A stretch of DNA of 64,000 bases. Origin: Lithospermum erythrorhizon. Its lineage: Eukaryota > Streptophyta > Magnoliopsida > Boraginales > Boraginaceae. Shown here piece after piece: positions 50,131 through 62,887 of this stretch (the stretch's first letter is position 1; every line of letters begins with the position of its first letter). The stretch spans positions 186,001 through 250,000 of the forward strand of contig JADFUC010000004.1 of assembly GCA_019722365.1 (NCBI GenBank), read 5' to 3'. The position numbers were made by a program, and so were the translations under genes. The notes beneath the pieces are model-generated. The model worked only from the letters and a program-made list of their open reading frames with translations. It had not been told where the DNA came from and ran no database searches.

Positions 50131-50813
50131 CCATTAACGTTACTCCCTAGTTTATGTTATTTACATTTATGCAAGCATGACCCGGATTATCTACAAAGTC
50201 CTTTCGTATGTTCACATGAAATTCATGTGCAACATCCCAATTAGGAAAAAAATTGATCACATTGTTTGATATATTTCATCAAAGAAGCCAATAATAATTT
50301 AAAAAAAAAAGAATCAAGTCGAGAAACAAAAAGGGGGTCGTGTTTGAATTGGACATGTTGAACCACATTATTTTAGAAAAAAACATAACATAACCTGAAC
50401 CAGTTATGTATGAGACAAACATTTCTCTATGAGTTATTGGTTGTGTGATAATCATAAGTTTAAGCTTATTTTTTAAGTGGAGAAGAGTAAAGATAAGTTG
50501 CTAACCTCAATAAATTAGTGAAGGGAATGAAATGAAATGCAACATATGGGTGCCATGTACCAATCTGGGTGATATTTTTTTGTGTGGATGTTAATATTCT
50601 AAAATCCAATCCTCAAGGATTGACAATTATTTCTTCTACTTTCAGTATCCCATAATATATGTCACCTTACTAGTTACTACTGTACTACTATAAATTTGAT
50701 CTCATAACTCTCACACACACCCTAGTCAAAGTGCCAGTTCCAGTATTCATTTACCCTCTACTACTTCTTCTTGTCATTCTTCCTTTGCAAAAAACACAAC
50801 CAGGAAGATTGCA
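50131..50813 (+). promoter_or_regulatory. Rubisco activase promoter region
   Basis: A TATA box, TATAAAT at 50689-50695, lies about 120 bases before the start codon, giving a leader of roughly 95 bases. GATAAG at 50492-50497 matches the I-box found in light-regulated photosynthesis genes. The LTR element ends at about 50130, so the promoter is at most about 560 bases before transposon sequence. Confidence 0.55.
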
Positions 50814-52924
50814 ATGGCAGCCGTCCCTACTGCCGGAGCTGTCAATCGTGCCGCGGTACTCATTTCTCCTTCAATTCTATCTACAACTCTGCATGCAAGA
50901 TTGTGTTCGCTTCTTTACAATTCCAGGACCTGTTAAACAAAAACAAGAACTGTTATCTTTAGATAGTGATTTCAGTAAAATCACAATTCAAGTGCATATT
51001 AGAATAAATAGTTGTGATATAAGCTCGTATATGAATCATTTGCTACATGTGATCCATTTAACTAAAGTAACTTAGGCTCAATAGCTTTACATTTTATAAC
51101 CTAAACACCTCATCTAATCAACTATCTTGAAACTAAAATTTGTACAGATCAACTTGAATGGATCTGGAGCTGGCGCCACTACCCCGACCTCGGCCTTCTT
51201 TGGAAGTAGCTTGAAGAAAGTGAGCCCTTCACTCAATCTTCCTAAGGATACCTCAAGCTTCAAGGTTTTCGCTGCTGCTACTGATTCGGGCAATGAAGAA
51301 GTCCAGACCAGCAAAGACAAGTGGAAGGGTCTTGCTTACGATTTTTCTGATGACCAACAAGACATTACTAGGGGAAAGGGTATGGTCGATAGCCTCTTCC
51401 AAGCTCCCATGGGAGATGGAACTCATGTACCTATCATGAACTCCTATGAATACATCAGCCAAGGCCTCAAAACGTAACTTCCAAGCTCCCTTCATTTCAA
51501 ATTGAATCAACCATTGGACTTCTACTCATCAAATTTTCAAGATTTGACATTAAAGATTAATATGCTTGGTCTAAAAGGCAGTAATCTAGAGAATATAGAA
51601 GGTATACATATAGTTCTAATTCGAACGATAGCACTTGATTTGGCAGATTGGACAACAAGAACGATAGCACTTGATTTGGCAGATTGGACAACAAGACCAA
51701 GGATGGTTTCTACATTGCCCCTGCTTTCATGGACAAACTTATTGTCCACATTACCAAGAACTACATGACCTTGCCTAACATCAAGGTTTCACAAACTTAT
51801 ATAGATCATAACTTTCGAGCGATTTATAGCTAGTTTCTTGAAAACAAAAGAGGCTTTATTACTAATGGGGGGGAACACTTTTTTGTATACAGGTTCCCCT
51901 TATTTTGGGTATCTGGGGAGGCAAAGGTCAGGGTAAATCTTTCCAGTGTGAGCTTGTTTTTGCAAAGATGAGCATCAAGTAAGTCTATGTACAATTGTAC
52001 TCCTTGAAAGCATAAATCTTGAAGATTAATTGCACATTTCTTATCTTTATGGATTTGGTTGAAATGCATAATGCAATCCCATTATGATGAGTGCTGGAGA
52101 ACTTGAAAGCGGAAACGCAGGAGAGCCAGCAAAACTCATCAGGCAGAGGTACAGAGAGGCAGCAGACATCATCAAGAAGGGCAAAATGTGTTGCCTCTTC
52201 ATCAATGATCTCGACGCTGGTGCAGGTCGTATGGGAGGAACCACCCAATACACAGTGAACAACCAAATGGTTAATGCCACCCTCATGAACATTGCTGATA
52301 GTCCAACCAATGTTCAACTCCCTGGTATGTACAACAAGGAAGAGATCCCTCGTGTCCCCATCATCGTCACTGGTAACGATTTCTCAACATTGTATGCTCC
52401 CCTCATCCGTGATGGTCGTATGGAGAAGTTCTACTGGGCACCTACAAGGGAAGATCGTATCGGTGTTTGTACTGGTATTTTTCGAACTGACAATGTTGCC
52501 GAGTCGGACATTGTCAAGCTTGTTGACACCTTCCCTGGTCAATCCATAGGTAAATACTACTTTCCCTCCATTTTCATTTAAACAACGACGTTTTCACCAT
52601 CGGTTATTCTTATTCACAAGGCTTTAAATTCCAGATTTCTTTGGTGCTTTGAGGGCAAGAGTTTACGATGATGAAGTGAGGAAGTGGGTCTCGGAAACCG
52701 GTATCGAGAACATTAACAAGAAGCTTGTGAACTCAAGGGAAGGACCACCAACATTTGAACAACCTAAGATGACACTAGCAAAGCTCCTTGAGTATGGAAA
52801 CATGCTTGTACAAGAGCAAGAGAATGTGAAGAGAGTACAATTGGCTGACAAGTACTTGAACGAAGCTGCTCTTGGCGATGCTAACGCCGACGCCATGGCC
52901 AGAGGAACCTTCTTCGCTTCTTGA
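50814..52924 (+). CDS. RCA: Rubisco activase, short (beta) form
   Basis: Chloroplast AAA+ ATPase that strips inhibitory sugar phosphates from Rubisco. Exons by homology: 50814-50855, 51148-51473, 51683-51785, 51893-51978, 52077-52549 and 52635-52924, giving 439 aa. Residues 1 to about 55 form a Ser/Thr-rich transit peptide ([13 protein letters not shown]...). The mature part starts near [20 protein letters not shown]. Walker A GGKGQGKS lies at about 166-173, Walker B LFINDLD at about 226-232, then [24 protein letters not shown]. The protein ends [12 protein letters not shown], so the redox-regulated C-terminal extension of the alpha form is absent, and I see no alternative donor to add it. 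Two splice-site oddities: exon 3 has a duplicated acceptor (51623-51694), and the acceptor before exon 5 reads CAA instead of CAG. Otherwise the reading frame is intact. Confidence 0.92.
51623..51694 (+). repeat. 36-bp tandem duplication at RCA acceptor
   Basis: Two identical 36-bp copies (51623-51658, 51659-51694) each contain TTTGGCAG followed by ATTGGACAACAAGA. The second copy gives the acceptor that keeps the frame. The first would read into a stop codon. Confidence 0.95.
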
Positions 52925-53678
52925 GAGGCCTTCATAAAATTGAGTTTGAAGATCTAGCTCAGATAAGTATAATCTTGATGGTAGACTGCACTATATATTC
53001 TAAGCCTTCTAATATTCATCTCTTTCTGAGTACAAAAGTTACAAGGGATGTATTTGGAGTCTTCTGTGTTTTAGTTTCCTCAGTTTTCATGGGTTTCTCA
53101 AGTTTCCTCCCTTTTTGTTGTTGGACTTGATCCTATATTTTGTGCAAAAATAAACATAATGGTTCCTTTTTTTTTTGTCTATTTACAATCTCTACATCTT
53201 CTCTGATTATCAGCTAAATAATGATATACCAATGACTCAAAATAGTTATCGCTATTGTTATAACAAACACAATGCACACACTAGCATAGCATTTTACTCC
53301 TACAACAAAAGAAAAGGGTTCTTACAATCTTACTGAAAGCGAAAAAATTCATACATTTAAATAAGCACATGCTCCAACATTTTGTACAGTCAAGATTACT
53401 ACATCTCCATTTTTTCCTGCTCTATTACATACTCCGTATTATTATAGACTTGTACATTATGACCTCCATAGGGGGTGCTCCTGTAACTCTCTTCTCTTAT
53501 ATCTCAGATTCAGCTAACCTGATCTAGCTATATTATCCTCAAACAAGCAATGTACAGTTTTATAAGTACAACTAACAAGTTTCATTTCAACAAAGAAATG
53601 TAAAAGCCAGAGAAGAACACCAGAAAATCGAGCTTCATACTAGCCTTTGTTAGTTGCACAGCCTTCTTCCATGGCTGC
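52925..53678. other. Convergent 3' spacer RCA/Pumilio
   Basis: 754 bp between the stop codons of two facing genes. It should contain both 3' UTRs; no coding sequence was seen. Confidence 0.6.
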
Positions 53679-56600
53679 CTATGCAGCATTCATAATGCTA
53701 ATCCTCTTTTCTACAAGAGATTCAAAAACTTGTCAGATTAGCTGGTGGCAATAGAAAGTAATTATAGACAGATCATATAGCATCTCAATGTTTGGAAAAA
53801 GGAGGGGAATGGGGATAGCTTAGCAGAGCTAGGTGCCTATTAACAGAGCGGATAACAGAAATTCATGCATAACATGTAACAAGAGGTACGCTTGATGTGT
53901 TATCTGTAGTCCAAATGAACTACCATTAGTAAATCAGCAGAGCACCCTAGGAAAGACAAGCTGATATATTTGACTTCGCAATGCAACTCACTTTGTAGTT
54001 CTAAGAGGGCCAGTAACAAACAGAGGTGCGCCTATTGGTGGAGTTCCAAAAAAGATAACTCGTACAAACTATAACTACATATTTACATGCATGCTTTTGC
54101 AATAAGCATAGGACGTAAGTGAGTTGATGAAATTATATATTAATTCATGAAATATGAGCAAGAAATTTCAGAAAGGTTTGGGAAAAGAAAGAAAAGCAAG
54201 TGAAGCTCAAGTGCTTAACGAATAAGCATAGGACATGCTTCTAAGCTGATAGAGGGGGAGCCATATGAAAAGAAAGATCACCTCCAGCTGCAACAAGTTT
54301 CTCTACGCGAGCAACAATATGCTTCCCGTATGTATATTTTTTCAGTGCATTCAAATGAAAATTTATCCTACTAAGGATCAGTTCAAGCTGCTTGTCATCA
54401 CAGGTCTCCAGCACTTTCTGTACGACATAGTTAGCAAATTGATCTTTCATCATCACCTGATCTCACAATGAAAGGGAAAATATAACAGAATTAGACTTTA
54501 GCATGCATAATAGAGGCATAGACTGGGGAGGAAAAGGTGCATCCAAGAAGAGAATCTTTCTCGGCCAACAAGACATCATATATATGCTAAAATGATCGTC
54601 CGGGATATTCACCTGTAAAGGTTCATTTTCATCATTGGGGCCAAGCATCTCATTCACAATACTCTTACGCTCTTCAGGAGTACCATAGGTTAAGCACTTC
54701 TCCACAACATTAGAAGCAAATTTCTGCTGACTCATCTGAATTATCTGTCCAATGAGCTTGTTAATGATTGCAGTACGTTCATGTGGCTGACCGTGTTGCA
54801 GGACATGCTGCCACAATAAGTAGAAACAGAATAAGTAACTTCCAAGTTACCAAAATGAATGAGAAACCTGGCAAAAATAACAAGCTAATAAAGGAGAATA
54901 GGTGAAGAAGTATTCCCATAGTGAAATACACAAACTAAAAGAGGAATTTGATAAAGATAAAAACAGGCACAGAGAGTTGTCGTTTCAGGAGAGGTGATGT
55001 CTGGATGCAAACGTCACCTCACGGCCTAATTGGTCGATCAGAAAGATAGTGAACATGCACATTATACAAGAGACATCACCACGACAAAAAGTATAGGTTA
55101 ATTCACTTCCAACGGCCAAGGCTATGAAACAGATTTATCAAAGCCAACTTATGGCTTAAAGCCACACTACAGGTTATAAATGTTTTTAGAGCAATGCCAC
55201 TGTCAATATATTTTCAATAAGAAGTGTGAGCAAACCTGCACGACATAATTGCCATACTGATCTTGGGCCAGCATGCAAACAGATTCCAGGATCTCTTCCA
55301 TCATGATCCTTTGAGTTTTTGGACTATGGCAATGTTCCAGCACTCTCTGTCACACAGGAAGCTCAAACTTAAACCCATAGCATTAATTATATATTAACTA
55401 CTTTTATGGTATTTTCTTCATATATTAAATTTACTGCACTGACCTGTATGACCCGACAACCATATGGATGAGTGGACAATGGTACGACTTGCTCATAGAA
55501 TGTAGACACAATAAACTGAATAGCATCTTCAGGGACACACTCAATGCACTTCTGAATAACATGATTCCCATTCTGATCTCGTACACAGCGCATGATATGA
55601 CCTTCTAGCTCTGCAACCATCAAAGTCTTTTGGTCCACTTCAACAACTTCTATTGCCTGTTGAGTAAACAAAGAAAAATAATTATATGCCCCTTAACAAT
55701 ACAAATATTTTCAACATCTGTCCACAATATGCAGATTGATTTTAAAAGGTGAAAGCTGGAATAAGTTCAATGCATCGCTTATGTGAACCAAAACTAGATG
55801 GGGGGTGAAAAAGATGTTTAGTCTTGGAACCCCAACAAGGTTGATGTTACTCAATGTCTCATTAATGTAACTTAAAGTTGTAATACACACACTATGTATT
55901 TTTGTGTCACAATAGAAATTCATATTAGATGTTAGGATAAATGTGGGTGCAAAATGACATGTAGAACCATCCCACCCCTCCTGTTTTGTGTTTAACTCTT
56001 TTTTCTTTTCTTTTCCACTTTTGTGTAGGTGTTCACTGGCAGGTTACTGTCATCAGGACCCCACAGAAAGGGAATGATTTAGTCAAAGAAGGTCCATGAA
56101 CCTACTCAAAACAATATGCCATAAGAAGTGTACCTTTTGAATGACTCGGCACCCATACATTTGAAGGCTAAGGCTTAGAACATGACCAGTTAGATGATCA
56201 GCAAGTTTTCTTATATGAGATGTGCTGCCATGTTCCAGAAACTGGACGGACACAAAGAACACAGAGTATTATTTCGCACATAAAATACGACTAAACTAGC
56301 AAAAACTTAATTGATCCTGAGGCTTCTTTCAGATACCTTTTGAACAACATAATTACCAAACACATCAGTTATCAGAGTCAAAGCTTGTGGCATAATTTCA
56401 TGGAAAACCATGTCCTTCTCTTCTGTGCTCGCTGTTTCAAGTTTCTGCTGGATAAACCGACTTCCAAATTGGTCCGCACTACTCAAACAGCATTTTAAAG
56501 AGTATTTTGAGTCATTTACAAACCAAGAAATTAAAGAGTAGAAGTTAAAAAATTATACCTGAACTCAACCACATGGCCAGCAATTTCAGCAAGCTCGAAG

Positions 56601-59182
56601 TTCTTAGTCTTGTTGTTCTTGAACTCATCAACTAATGAGGAAAGAATATTACCATCTAAGCTAGTGGGGGAATCTGAATGCCATGATCCCATACCACCAC
56701 CAAACAAGTTCCTCATGCCTGATGGAAAATGCATGTTCCGTTCAGCATGACTTAAATGACTTCTTGATCCAAGATTAGCATTGGGACCTCCCAGTGGGCA
56801 TCCAGGATACGACACATCAGGACCATATGTTGAGTTCCAGAAATGACGCTGATCCAGAGCACCCGTTGTTCCAATAAAAGATGAATTATACTGCGCCTTT
56901 TTTGCCAAGAGTATTTCCTCAAGATAAGCTTTCTGAATCTCTGCTAAATCCATGTACGAGCAAGCTAACCCTTCCCTATTTGCAGCTGGGTTATTAAGAG
57001 CTGCAAATTGGGCGGAAAGAAGCTCAGGTGACCTCAGGTATCGCGTGTATGATGGATCAATAAAATGTCCTGTTCTATCAAGGTTCTGCAGTTCTGCTGC
57101 AGCAGCCAACAAGTTTGGCCCTAATGTTAAACCCCTTCCAAATCCTCTAGAGGTACCCATGGACATACCAGAAATATTCTGAGGTGAAGCACGCAAATCA
57201 ATCATACCAAGCTGGTGTGCAAGAGAAGATGGCGATGAAGGGCTGACACCATAACCACCTATTCCATAGTTTGAAAATGGTGAGCGTGGACTGTCAACTA
57301 GTGGATATTGAGATGGAAAATCGGCATTATGTAGTCTCTGTATAGATGAGCCATTCAGACATGACTTTGTCTTACTAAAATATGGATATTGATTGCCTTG
57401 CAAATGGAATTGCTTATCCAACTGCTGATACCCTTGAGACCTCGAATACTTTGCACCATGAATCATGCCATTTACACCAGACATTCTCATGCCAGAGAAA
57501 GCAGAAACCAGATCTTCATACTCGCCCATACCAGACTGAACTTCATCAAAAACATTTGGATCAGCCACAGTTCTCCTTTCTAGAGAGCTAACACTTTCTT
57601 CCATTGCAAAAGGACTGAGAGGACTTGGGGATTTAGATCCTCTTTGATGATCAGGGGTGGTACTCCTAGATATTGAACCACCCAGAGCAGCAGCGTAAGT
57701 CTGAGAAACCGATGATCCAGTGTTTTGGAGTGTAGATTTGAGTTGACCATTTGCAGCATCACCCAGCGCACTTGAGCCAGCATGTAATACATCCACGGCT
57801 GCCAGTGGAGATAGATGAAAAGCACCAGGAGACTGACTTGCATCATCCTGCGGTAAGAAAATCAGTGTTTGATAATAAATCATAACAAGATCAAGGCAAT
57901 TAACCAATTCACACATTGTAGGTGTGGCCAACACATTCATCAGGTTAACCTTAACAATGAAAGAATGGTAGGAAGGAACAAATACGTGAAGGTTACATTC
58001 TTGATAATTATACATAAAAAAAGGATATTTGCAAGGTCTAGTCAGAATGTTGATAGAAAGTGCCATGCTTTAAATACTTCAAGACCAATCATATTAAATA
58101 ACAGAATGATCTAATGACAAATCCAAAGAAAAAGGAGATTATTTTGCCACAACTACATGAGATGATGAGATACAAAAGAGCTTGAGCGAGAACGATTTCA
58201 GTTAGTTGACAATGATAATAGAGTAATAGACACATCCATGGATATTGAATGAAAGACTATCCATTTTTTCCAATGTTCAGTCAATACCCAACGACATGAA
58301 AATTAAAACATCCCTTCATTTTTGTAATACATGAAATGCAAGTATTTGCTTTCCAAAGAGCACACAATTTAACAACAAGCAATTGAATTATGGTAAAAAC
58401 ATACAAGTACTGACAAGAAGCACACATCATGCATATAATAAAATCCGACTTAGCGGTATTAACTCATCATAAAAACAAATGAATAGCTTATAAAAAATGA
58501 AGGATAAGGTTCAACATTTGAACCTTAATGCATACAGAATAAATACCATATACTTAGAATATGACAATAACATTTGACTGAGCAAGACAAAAGTCTTCAT
58601 TAACAAATCAATGAAACAAGAAGTGTAATAATCAATCTGAGAAAAGCTCTAGTAACAAATCTTTTCCACCTGAATCATCTTGGCAATACTCTCCTGCCTT
58701 CCTAATCCCGGTCCGGTCCACTGCTTCCTGTTCTCCTCGTTGCCCCCACCAAAAGCCGATTGAACGTAAAAGAGCGACTCATCACAACTCCCATCTCCTC
58801 CAGCACCACCCCCATTACCCCCACTCCACAGAGCTTCCCGCCTATCTCCGATCCCTCGAACCCCGCCATAATTCCCCCCACCATTAACACCTCCATGCCC
58901 CTCCAACCTCCAGTCCTCCTTCGACCGAATCGGTGGCCCATTTTTCGAGTAATAGTAAGACATGTAAGCTGGATCAACCCTCATCTCTTCCTCTAAATTA
59001 TTCTTAATACTTACATTAGTCTCTTCTTGCATCCACTTTTCTTGCTCTCTTAACATCAACTCTATATCTTCCTCTATAACTGTTCCTACAATATCATCTC
59101 CTTCACCATTACCATCACTACTACTAAACACTAATGGCATTGAGTTTTCAGAAACCATCTTCGAGTAACTATCACTAATCAT
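53679..59182 (-). CDS. Pumilio (PUF) RNA-binding protein
   Basis: Cytoplasmic PUF protein that binds UGUA motifs in 3' UTRs and represses or destabilises mRNAs. Exons: 59182-58670, 57847-56559, 56478-56337, 56241-56134, 55656-55444, 55346-55236, 54807-54613, 54456-54282 and 53710-53679, giving 925 aa. The N-terminal 600 residues are low-complexity, with SxxDWR- and [12 protein letters not shown] blocks found in plant APUM1-6. The C-terminal domain has eight PUF repeats with RNA-reading residues in order: GSRFIQQ, GNYVVQ, GCRVIQ, GNHVIQ, GCRVIQ, GNYVVQ, ASNVVE, ANYVVQ. From the PUF code this predicts UGUAUAUA or a close variant. It ends [24 protein letters not shown]. The exact APUM ortholog is not certain. 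The start at 59182 is the first in-frame ATG; a second is at residue 9. Confidence 0.93.
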
Positions 59183-59271
59183 TTCAAAATTTAAAAAATA
59201 AGCAAACCCAAAAGCTTATTCTTGAAACACCAAAAAAGAAAATAACCAGAAAACAATAATTTATATTTGTA

Positions 59272-59555
59272 TCTAAATTATAAGCCTAAAAATAGCTTAA
59301 ACTTTCAGTCTTTCATGCTAAAACAAACAAATTCAAAAGTGGGTACAATTTAAAATGCCAAAAATAGCATAAAGTCTCAGTCTTTCATGCTAAAACTAGA
59401 TTATTCCACATTGGGTTTAAATTATAGTCCTAAAAATAGCATAAAGATTCAATCTTTCATGCTACACAAAATCAATTGTACATTGGGTTTAAATTATAAG
59501 CCCAAAATAGCAAATGTTTCAATCTTTGATGCTAAAACAAGTCAATTTTCAGTTT
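59272..59555 (-). repeat. Four 72-bp tandem repeats before Pumilio
   Basis: A unit with AAATTATAAGCCTAAAAATAGCATAAAG...TCTTTCATGCTAAAAC occurs four times; AATAGC starts at 59291, 59363, 59435 and 59506. On the Pumilio sense strand the first three copies each contain ATGAAAGA(C/T)TGA (59316-59305, 59388-59377, 59460-59449). In the fourth the ATG has become ATC. Confidence 0.9.
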
Positions 59556-59729
59556 ATATAATCAGTAACAGTTGCTCAATGCTCATCAATATTATTTTTT
59601 GTCAATTACTCTAACTCAAAAAGTGATTGTTCGTGTTAGAAGCCATTTATTGTACTCAGAAAATTGAAGGTGAGGGTTATAAACAGAAAATGTTGCAACT
59701 GTGCAAGTAGCCAAGTAGTAACCAACTGA

Positions 59730-59795
59730 GAGAGGAGTGAGTTAGAAGAGGGAGAAGGGGGAACAAAAATGAATATTTTTAAGTATAAATTGATC
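59730..59795 (-). promoter_or_regulatory. Pumilio core promoter
   Basis: On the sense strand a TATA-like TTTATACTT lies near 59784-59792, and a CT-rich patch (about 59732-59763) follows where transcription should begin. This puts the leader from about 59755 to 59183, including the 72-bp array, unless a leader intron removes it. Confidence 0.45.
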
Positions 59796-60899
59796 GGTTA
59801 ACTCATATTTTTAGGTTTGTCGTTATATTTTAATATGATTTTTCTTATTTTTTATAAATTATTAGGAAAGGCGATTAAAAGAAATTGAGGAAGTATCGAT
59901 TTAATATTCGATTAAAAAGCCGACTGAATACACATTCAACATCAAGATTGTATTTGCGTTAGAAATTTTTTTCTATATTCGAAACAATTTGATAATTAAC
60001 ATACTTTTTATAAAGTATCTATCAGACTCAAATTCTAGGTATTAAGGGTAAAATAGTATTTTCACTCTTAAAATAATACTTTAATAATTATAGCATCTCA
60101 GGGGGGCCGTCGGATGAAACAGATGGATGGTTTGGATTGAAAGTTTGTGGGGGGAGAATCAATAGTTCTTACTGAGGATAGTTGGCCGTGGAGTTGAAGG
60201 TAGGGCTTTTTATTTTTAGGGATTGTAATTTGGAATTATTTCTATTTTTAACCATATTGGAAAGTAAGATATTTTTATTAAACCCTGTCATTCTGTCTTG
60301 GTGATATCTTACATATATAAAGCACAAGGCTTTCTATTGCCGGTTACGTAAATGAAGAACGTGGAAGCCCATGTTTATGAAGCTTTCTTTTTTCTTTCTA
60401 TATTCTACTTATCTATTCTTAAGAATATCATTCTGAATAAATGGATATATAGTATATATAATGTCTGAGGTGGATTGGCCAGTTCTGAAAGTGAAAGCCG
60501 AGAATTAATATATTCTATTTCTTAATTTCTAATACATTTTTTTATTTTTAATTTTTATAGTAATTTTTTTTCGTGGGTATGCTTAGCTGTAAAGATAAAT
60601 TATCCATGAACTACTACTATAAATATTCTCTACTACGTAATGCTAAAGTAATTATCACGAGAGAATAAAGTTGTTTCACGTTCCTCTATCTTTATTTTTA
60701 TATGGTAGCTTTTTTATCTTATTTCTTTTAGATTTTTTTTTAAAAAAATTCATTATATTTTATTATAAAATAATAAATAATTCTTGTCTGAGCTGATAGC
60801 AGCGTATAAGCCAGTGGGCGTTAATTAGAGAAGAAATAATAGGCTAATGACTCGTTATAAAGAAGATCGATGGATCTGAGCCCAGGCTAAAAAGTCAAT
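59796..60899. other. Intergenic spacer
   Basis: AT-rich DNA between the Pumilio promoter and the gypsy element. No gene was recognised. Confidence 0.4.
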
Positions 60900-61739
60900 T
60901 AGGATGCGACACTTGTCGCGTCTTAAGGGCCTGGAGCCATATTGGCTATAAATCGCATCGTATGTCCTCGTTGGAGGTAATGCTAAGCTTGAATAACTCT
61001 GCTTGTTCATTGGCTCTTAAAACACCCGAACTAATTTAGGCATCGAATTAATTTGCGATCGGCTCGGTCGTGAGTGCAAATACCTGACCCGGGTTTAAAT
61101 CACGGAGTAACCATGGAACAAGGATGAACTTCTAACCCGAGGGAATGATCGTTTGTGCAAGAGCGAGAGCACACGGACAAGCTACCTCGGGGGCACTTTT
61201 CCCCAAAGACACTTAGAGGCACAAGCGGCGGGCAGGTCCCGGAAACCAAAGAGATAGGGGGCAATCGCCTCGGGAAAGGACTCGGGATCAAAACCAGAAA
61301 CAAATGTAGTTGAATTCAAGAGATCAAGGATAAAAATGATACGAGACTAGTTCAAAGCGATCCACGGAATGAGCCGGCAACGTGTCTACCCCTTGAAGTC
61401 TAGGTCGTATGTGGAAGAGATTAGTCGAAGGATTACGACCGAAGGGGCACCGTTGGCAACTGACAAAGGCGATATAGGTCACGAGTCCCTTCCGAAACCA
61501 GCATGAGGAGGGTCGCGATTACAACTAAGAAGACTATTAACTTCGGATCCACTGCCGCTTGAGTAGATCCGTCTAGGGACAACCCGAAGAAGTCGCACAG
61601 AAAGCATTATAGGATGGGATTCTGAGAAAAACCCTAAAAAGAGGTCATTTATAAAGATAAGTCTTGAGGGAAGAAGATCCACGAGGAGAGAGAATGGCAG
61701 GGTGAATGACAGAGACAATCTACCAATCATTATACTCAT

Positions 61740-62887
61740 TTGAGAGATCACCGATGCGAAGAGTGTTTGCTCGAATCACGGGCAAAACAACATTGCCCAA
61801 GCCCCAACGTTGAGGTCTCGCGAATAGAAAGGACCCCAAGCTATTTTGTGAGTATCCGCCGCGATTATGGGCATGACACTGATGATTGTCGTGTTTTGAA
61901 AGCGGAAATTGAAAAACTCATTCGAAGGGGCATCTCAAAGAGTTCGTGAGAGAACATTCCCCAAGAGCAGCACGGGCATCACCTCGGAGGAATGATAAAC
62001 CTCGGAGTAGAATCTCTCCAAAGGGTAGCAGGGTGTATTGATGATACCAACGAGGGGATTGGCAGGAGGAGGAGATACCTCCAATTCCCGAAAGCAATAT
62101 GCTAGAAAGGTCGTGTACAGGCTAGCACCGATGGCCACCATCAACAAATAGGGGATAACATTATCAGAAGAAGAAAGTTAGAAGTGAGATACCCATGATG
62201 ATCCTCTAATAATCAGTCCAGTTATTGTAAACTTCTTTTGTGGGTAGAATGTTGGTAGATACAGGGAGTTTGGCGGATATTTTATACTTATGGGCATATG
62301 ACCGACTGGGGTTACCCCGAAACCTTTTAAAACCAGCCTCTACACCTCTCATGGGGTTTACAAGGCACTCGGTCTATCCAATAGGGATAGTTGATCTGGA
62401 TTTTACAGTGGGAGAAGCCTTGAGAATTGTAACAGTAAGGGCCTCCTTCACGGTCGTCGATATATCCGATCCCTTCTACAATGGACTAATCGGACGACAC
62501 ATCCTCGCGACCTTAAGGGCAATCCGTCACCGCTCCGTTTGAATGAATTTTCCAGCTACGGGAGGAGTGGGTGAGAATCGGAGACGAGGCTGGGTTTGCT
62601 ATCGATTATCGGTACCCAGGAAGGTTCCCTCGAAACCACCTCGGCGGAAAAGCCACCGAAAAGAATTCCCGGGGGGTGATAGTACAAACGCTCTGAGGGA
62701 AGAACTTCGAATGACTCCCCAAGGAAGGAGATCTTGAAGAAGAATGTCCCAGCTGAGAAGAACTCGAGTTGTCTACTTAGGGAAAAACAACTTGAGAAGG
62801 CCGATCGAATAGGAACCTAGTTGAATCACGATAGCATGATACGTTGATAAAGCTCCTACAAAAGTATGAAGGGTATTCGGATGGAAT
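61740..62887 (+). pseudogene. Gypsy gag end and protease remnant
   Basis: 61845-61945 reads RRDYGHDTDDCRVLKAEIEKLIRRG, the conserved end of gag before the protease in this plant gypsy group. 62240-62530 reads GRMLVDTGSLADILY (aspartic protease; family VDTGSSADI) and continues through LPRNLLKPASTPLMGF and FTVVDISDPFYNGLIGR. After a stop, 62550-62880 continues in broken frames toward KYEGYSDGI. Multiple frameshifts and stops make it non-functional. Confidence 0.85.

Noticed and set aside
51502..51768. 88-codon ORF across the RCA intron 2 repeat
   Set aside because: It is in a different frame from the activase exon and is produced by the 36-bp duplication.
56531..58066. 511-codon minus-strand ORF as one exon
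   Set aside because: Its first part (above 57847) is intron sequence upstream of a CAG acceptor, and its last residues run past the donor at 56559. Only 57847-56559 is Pumilio exon.
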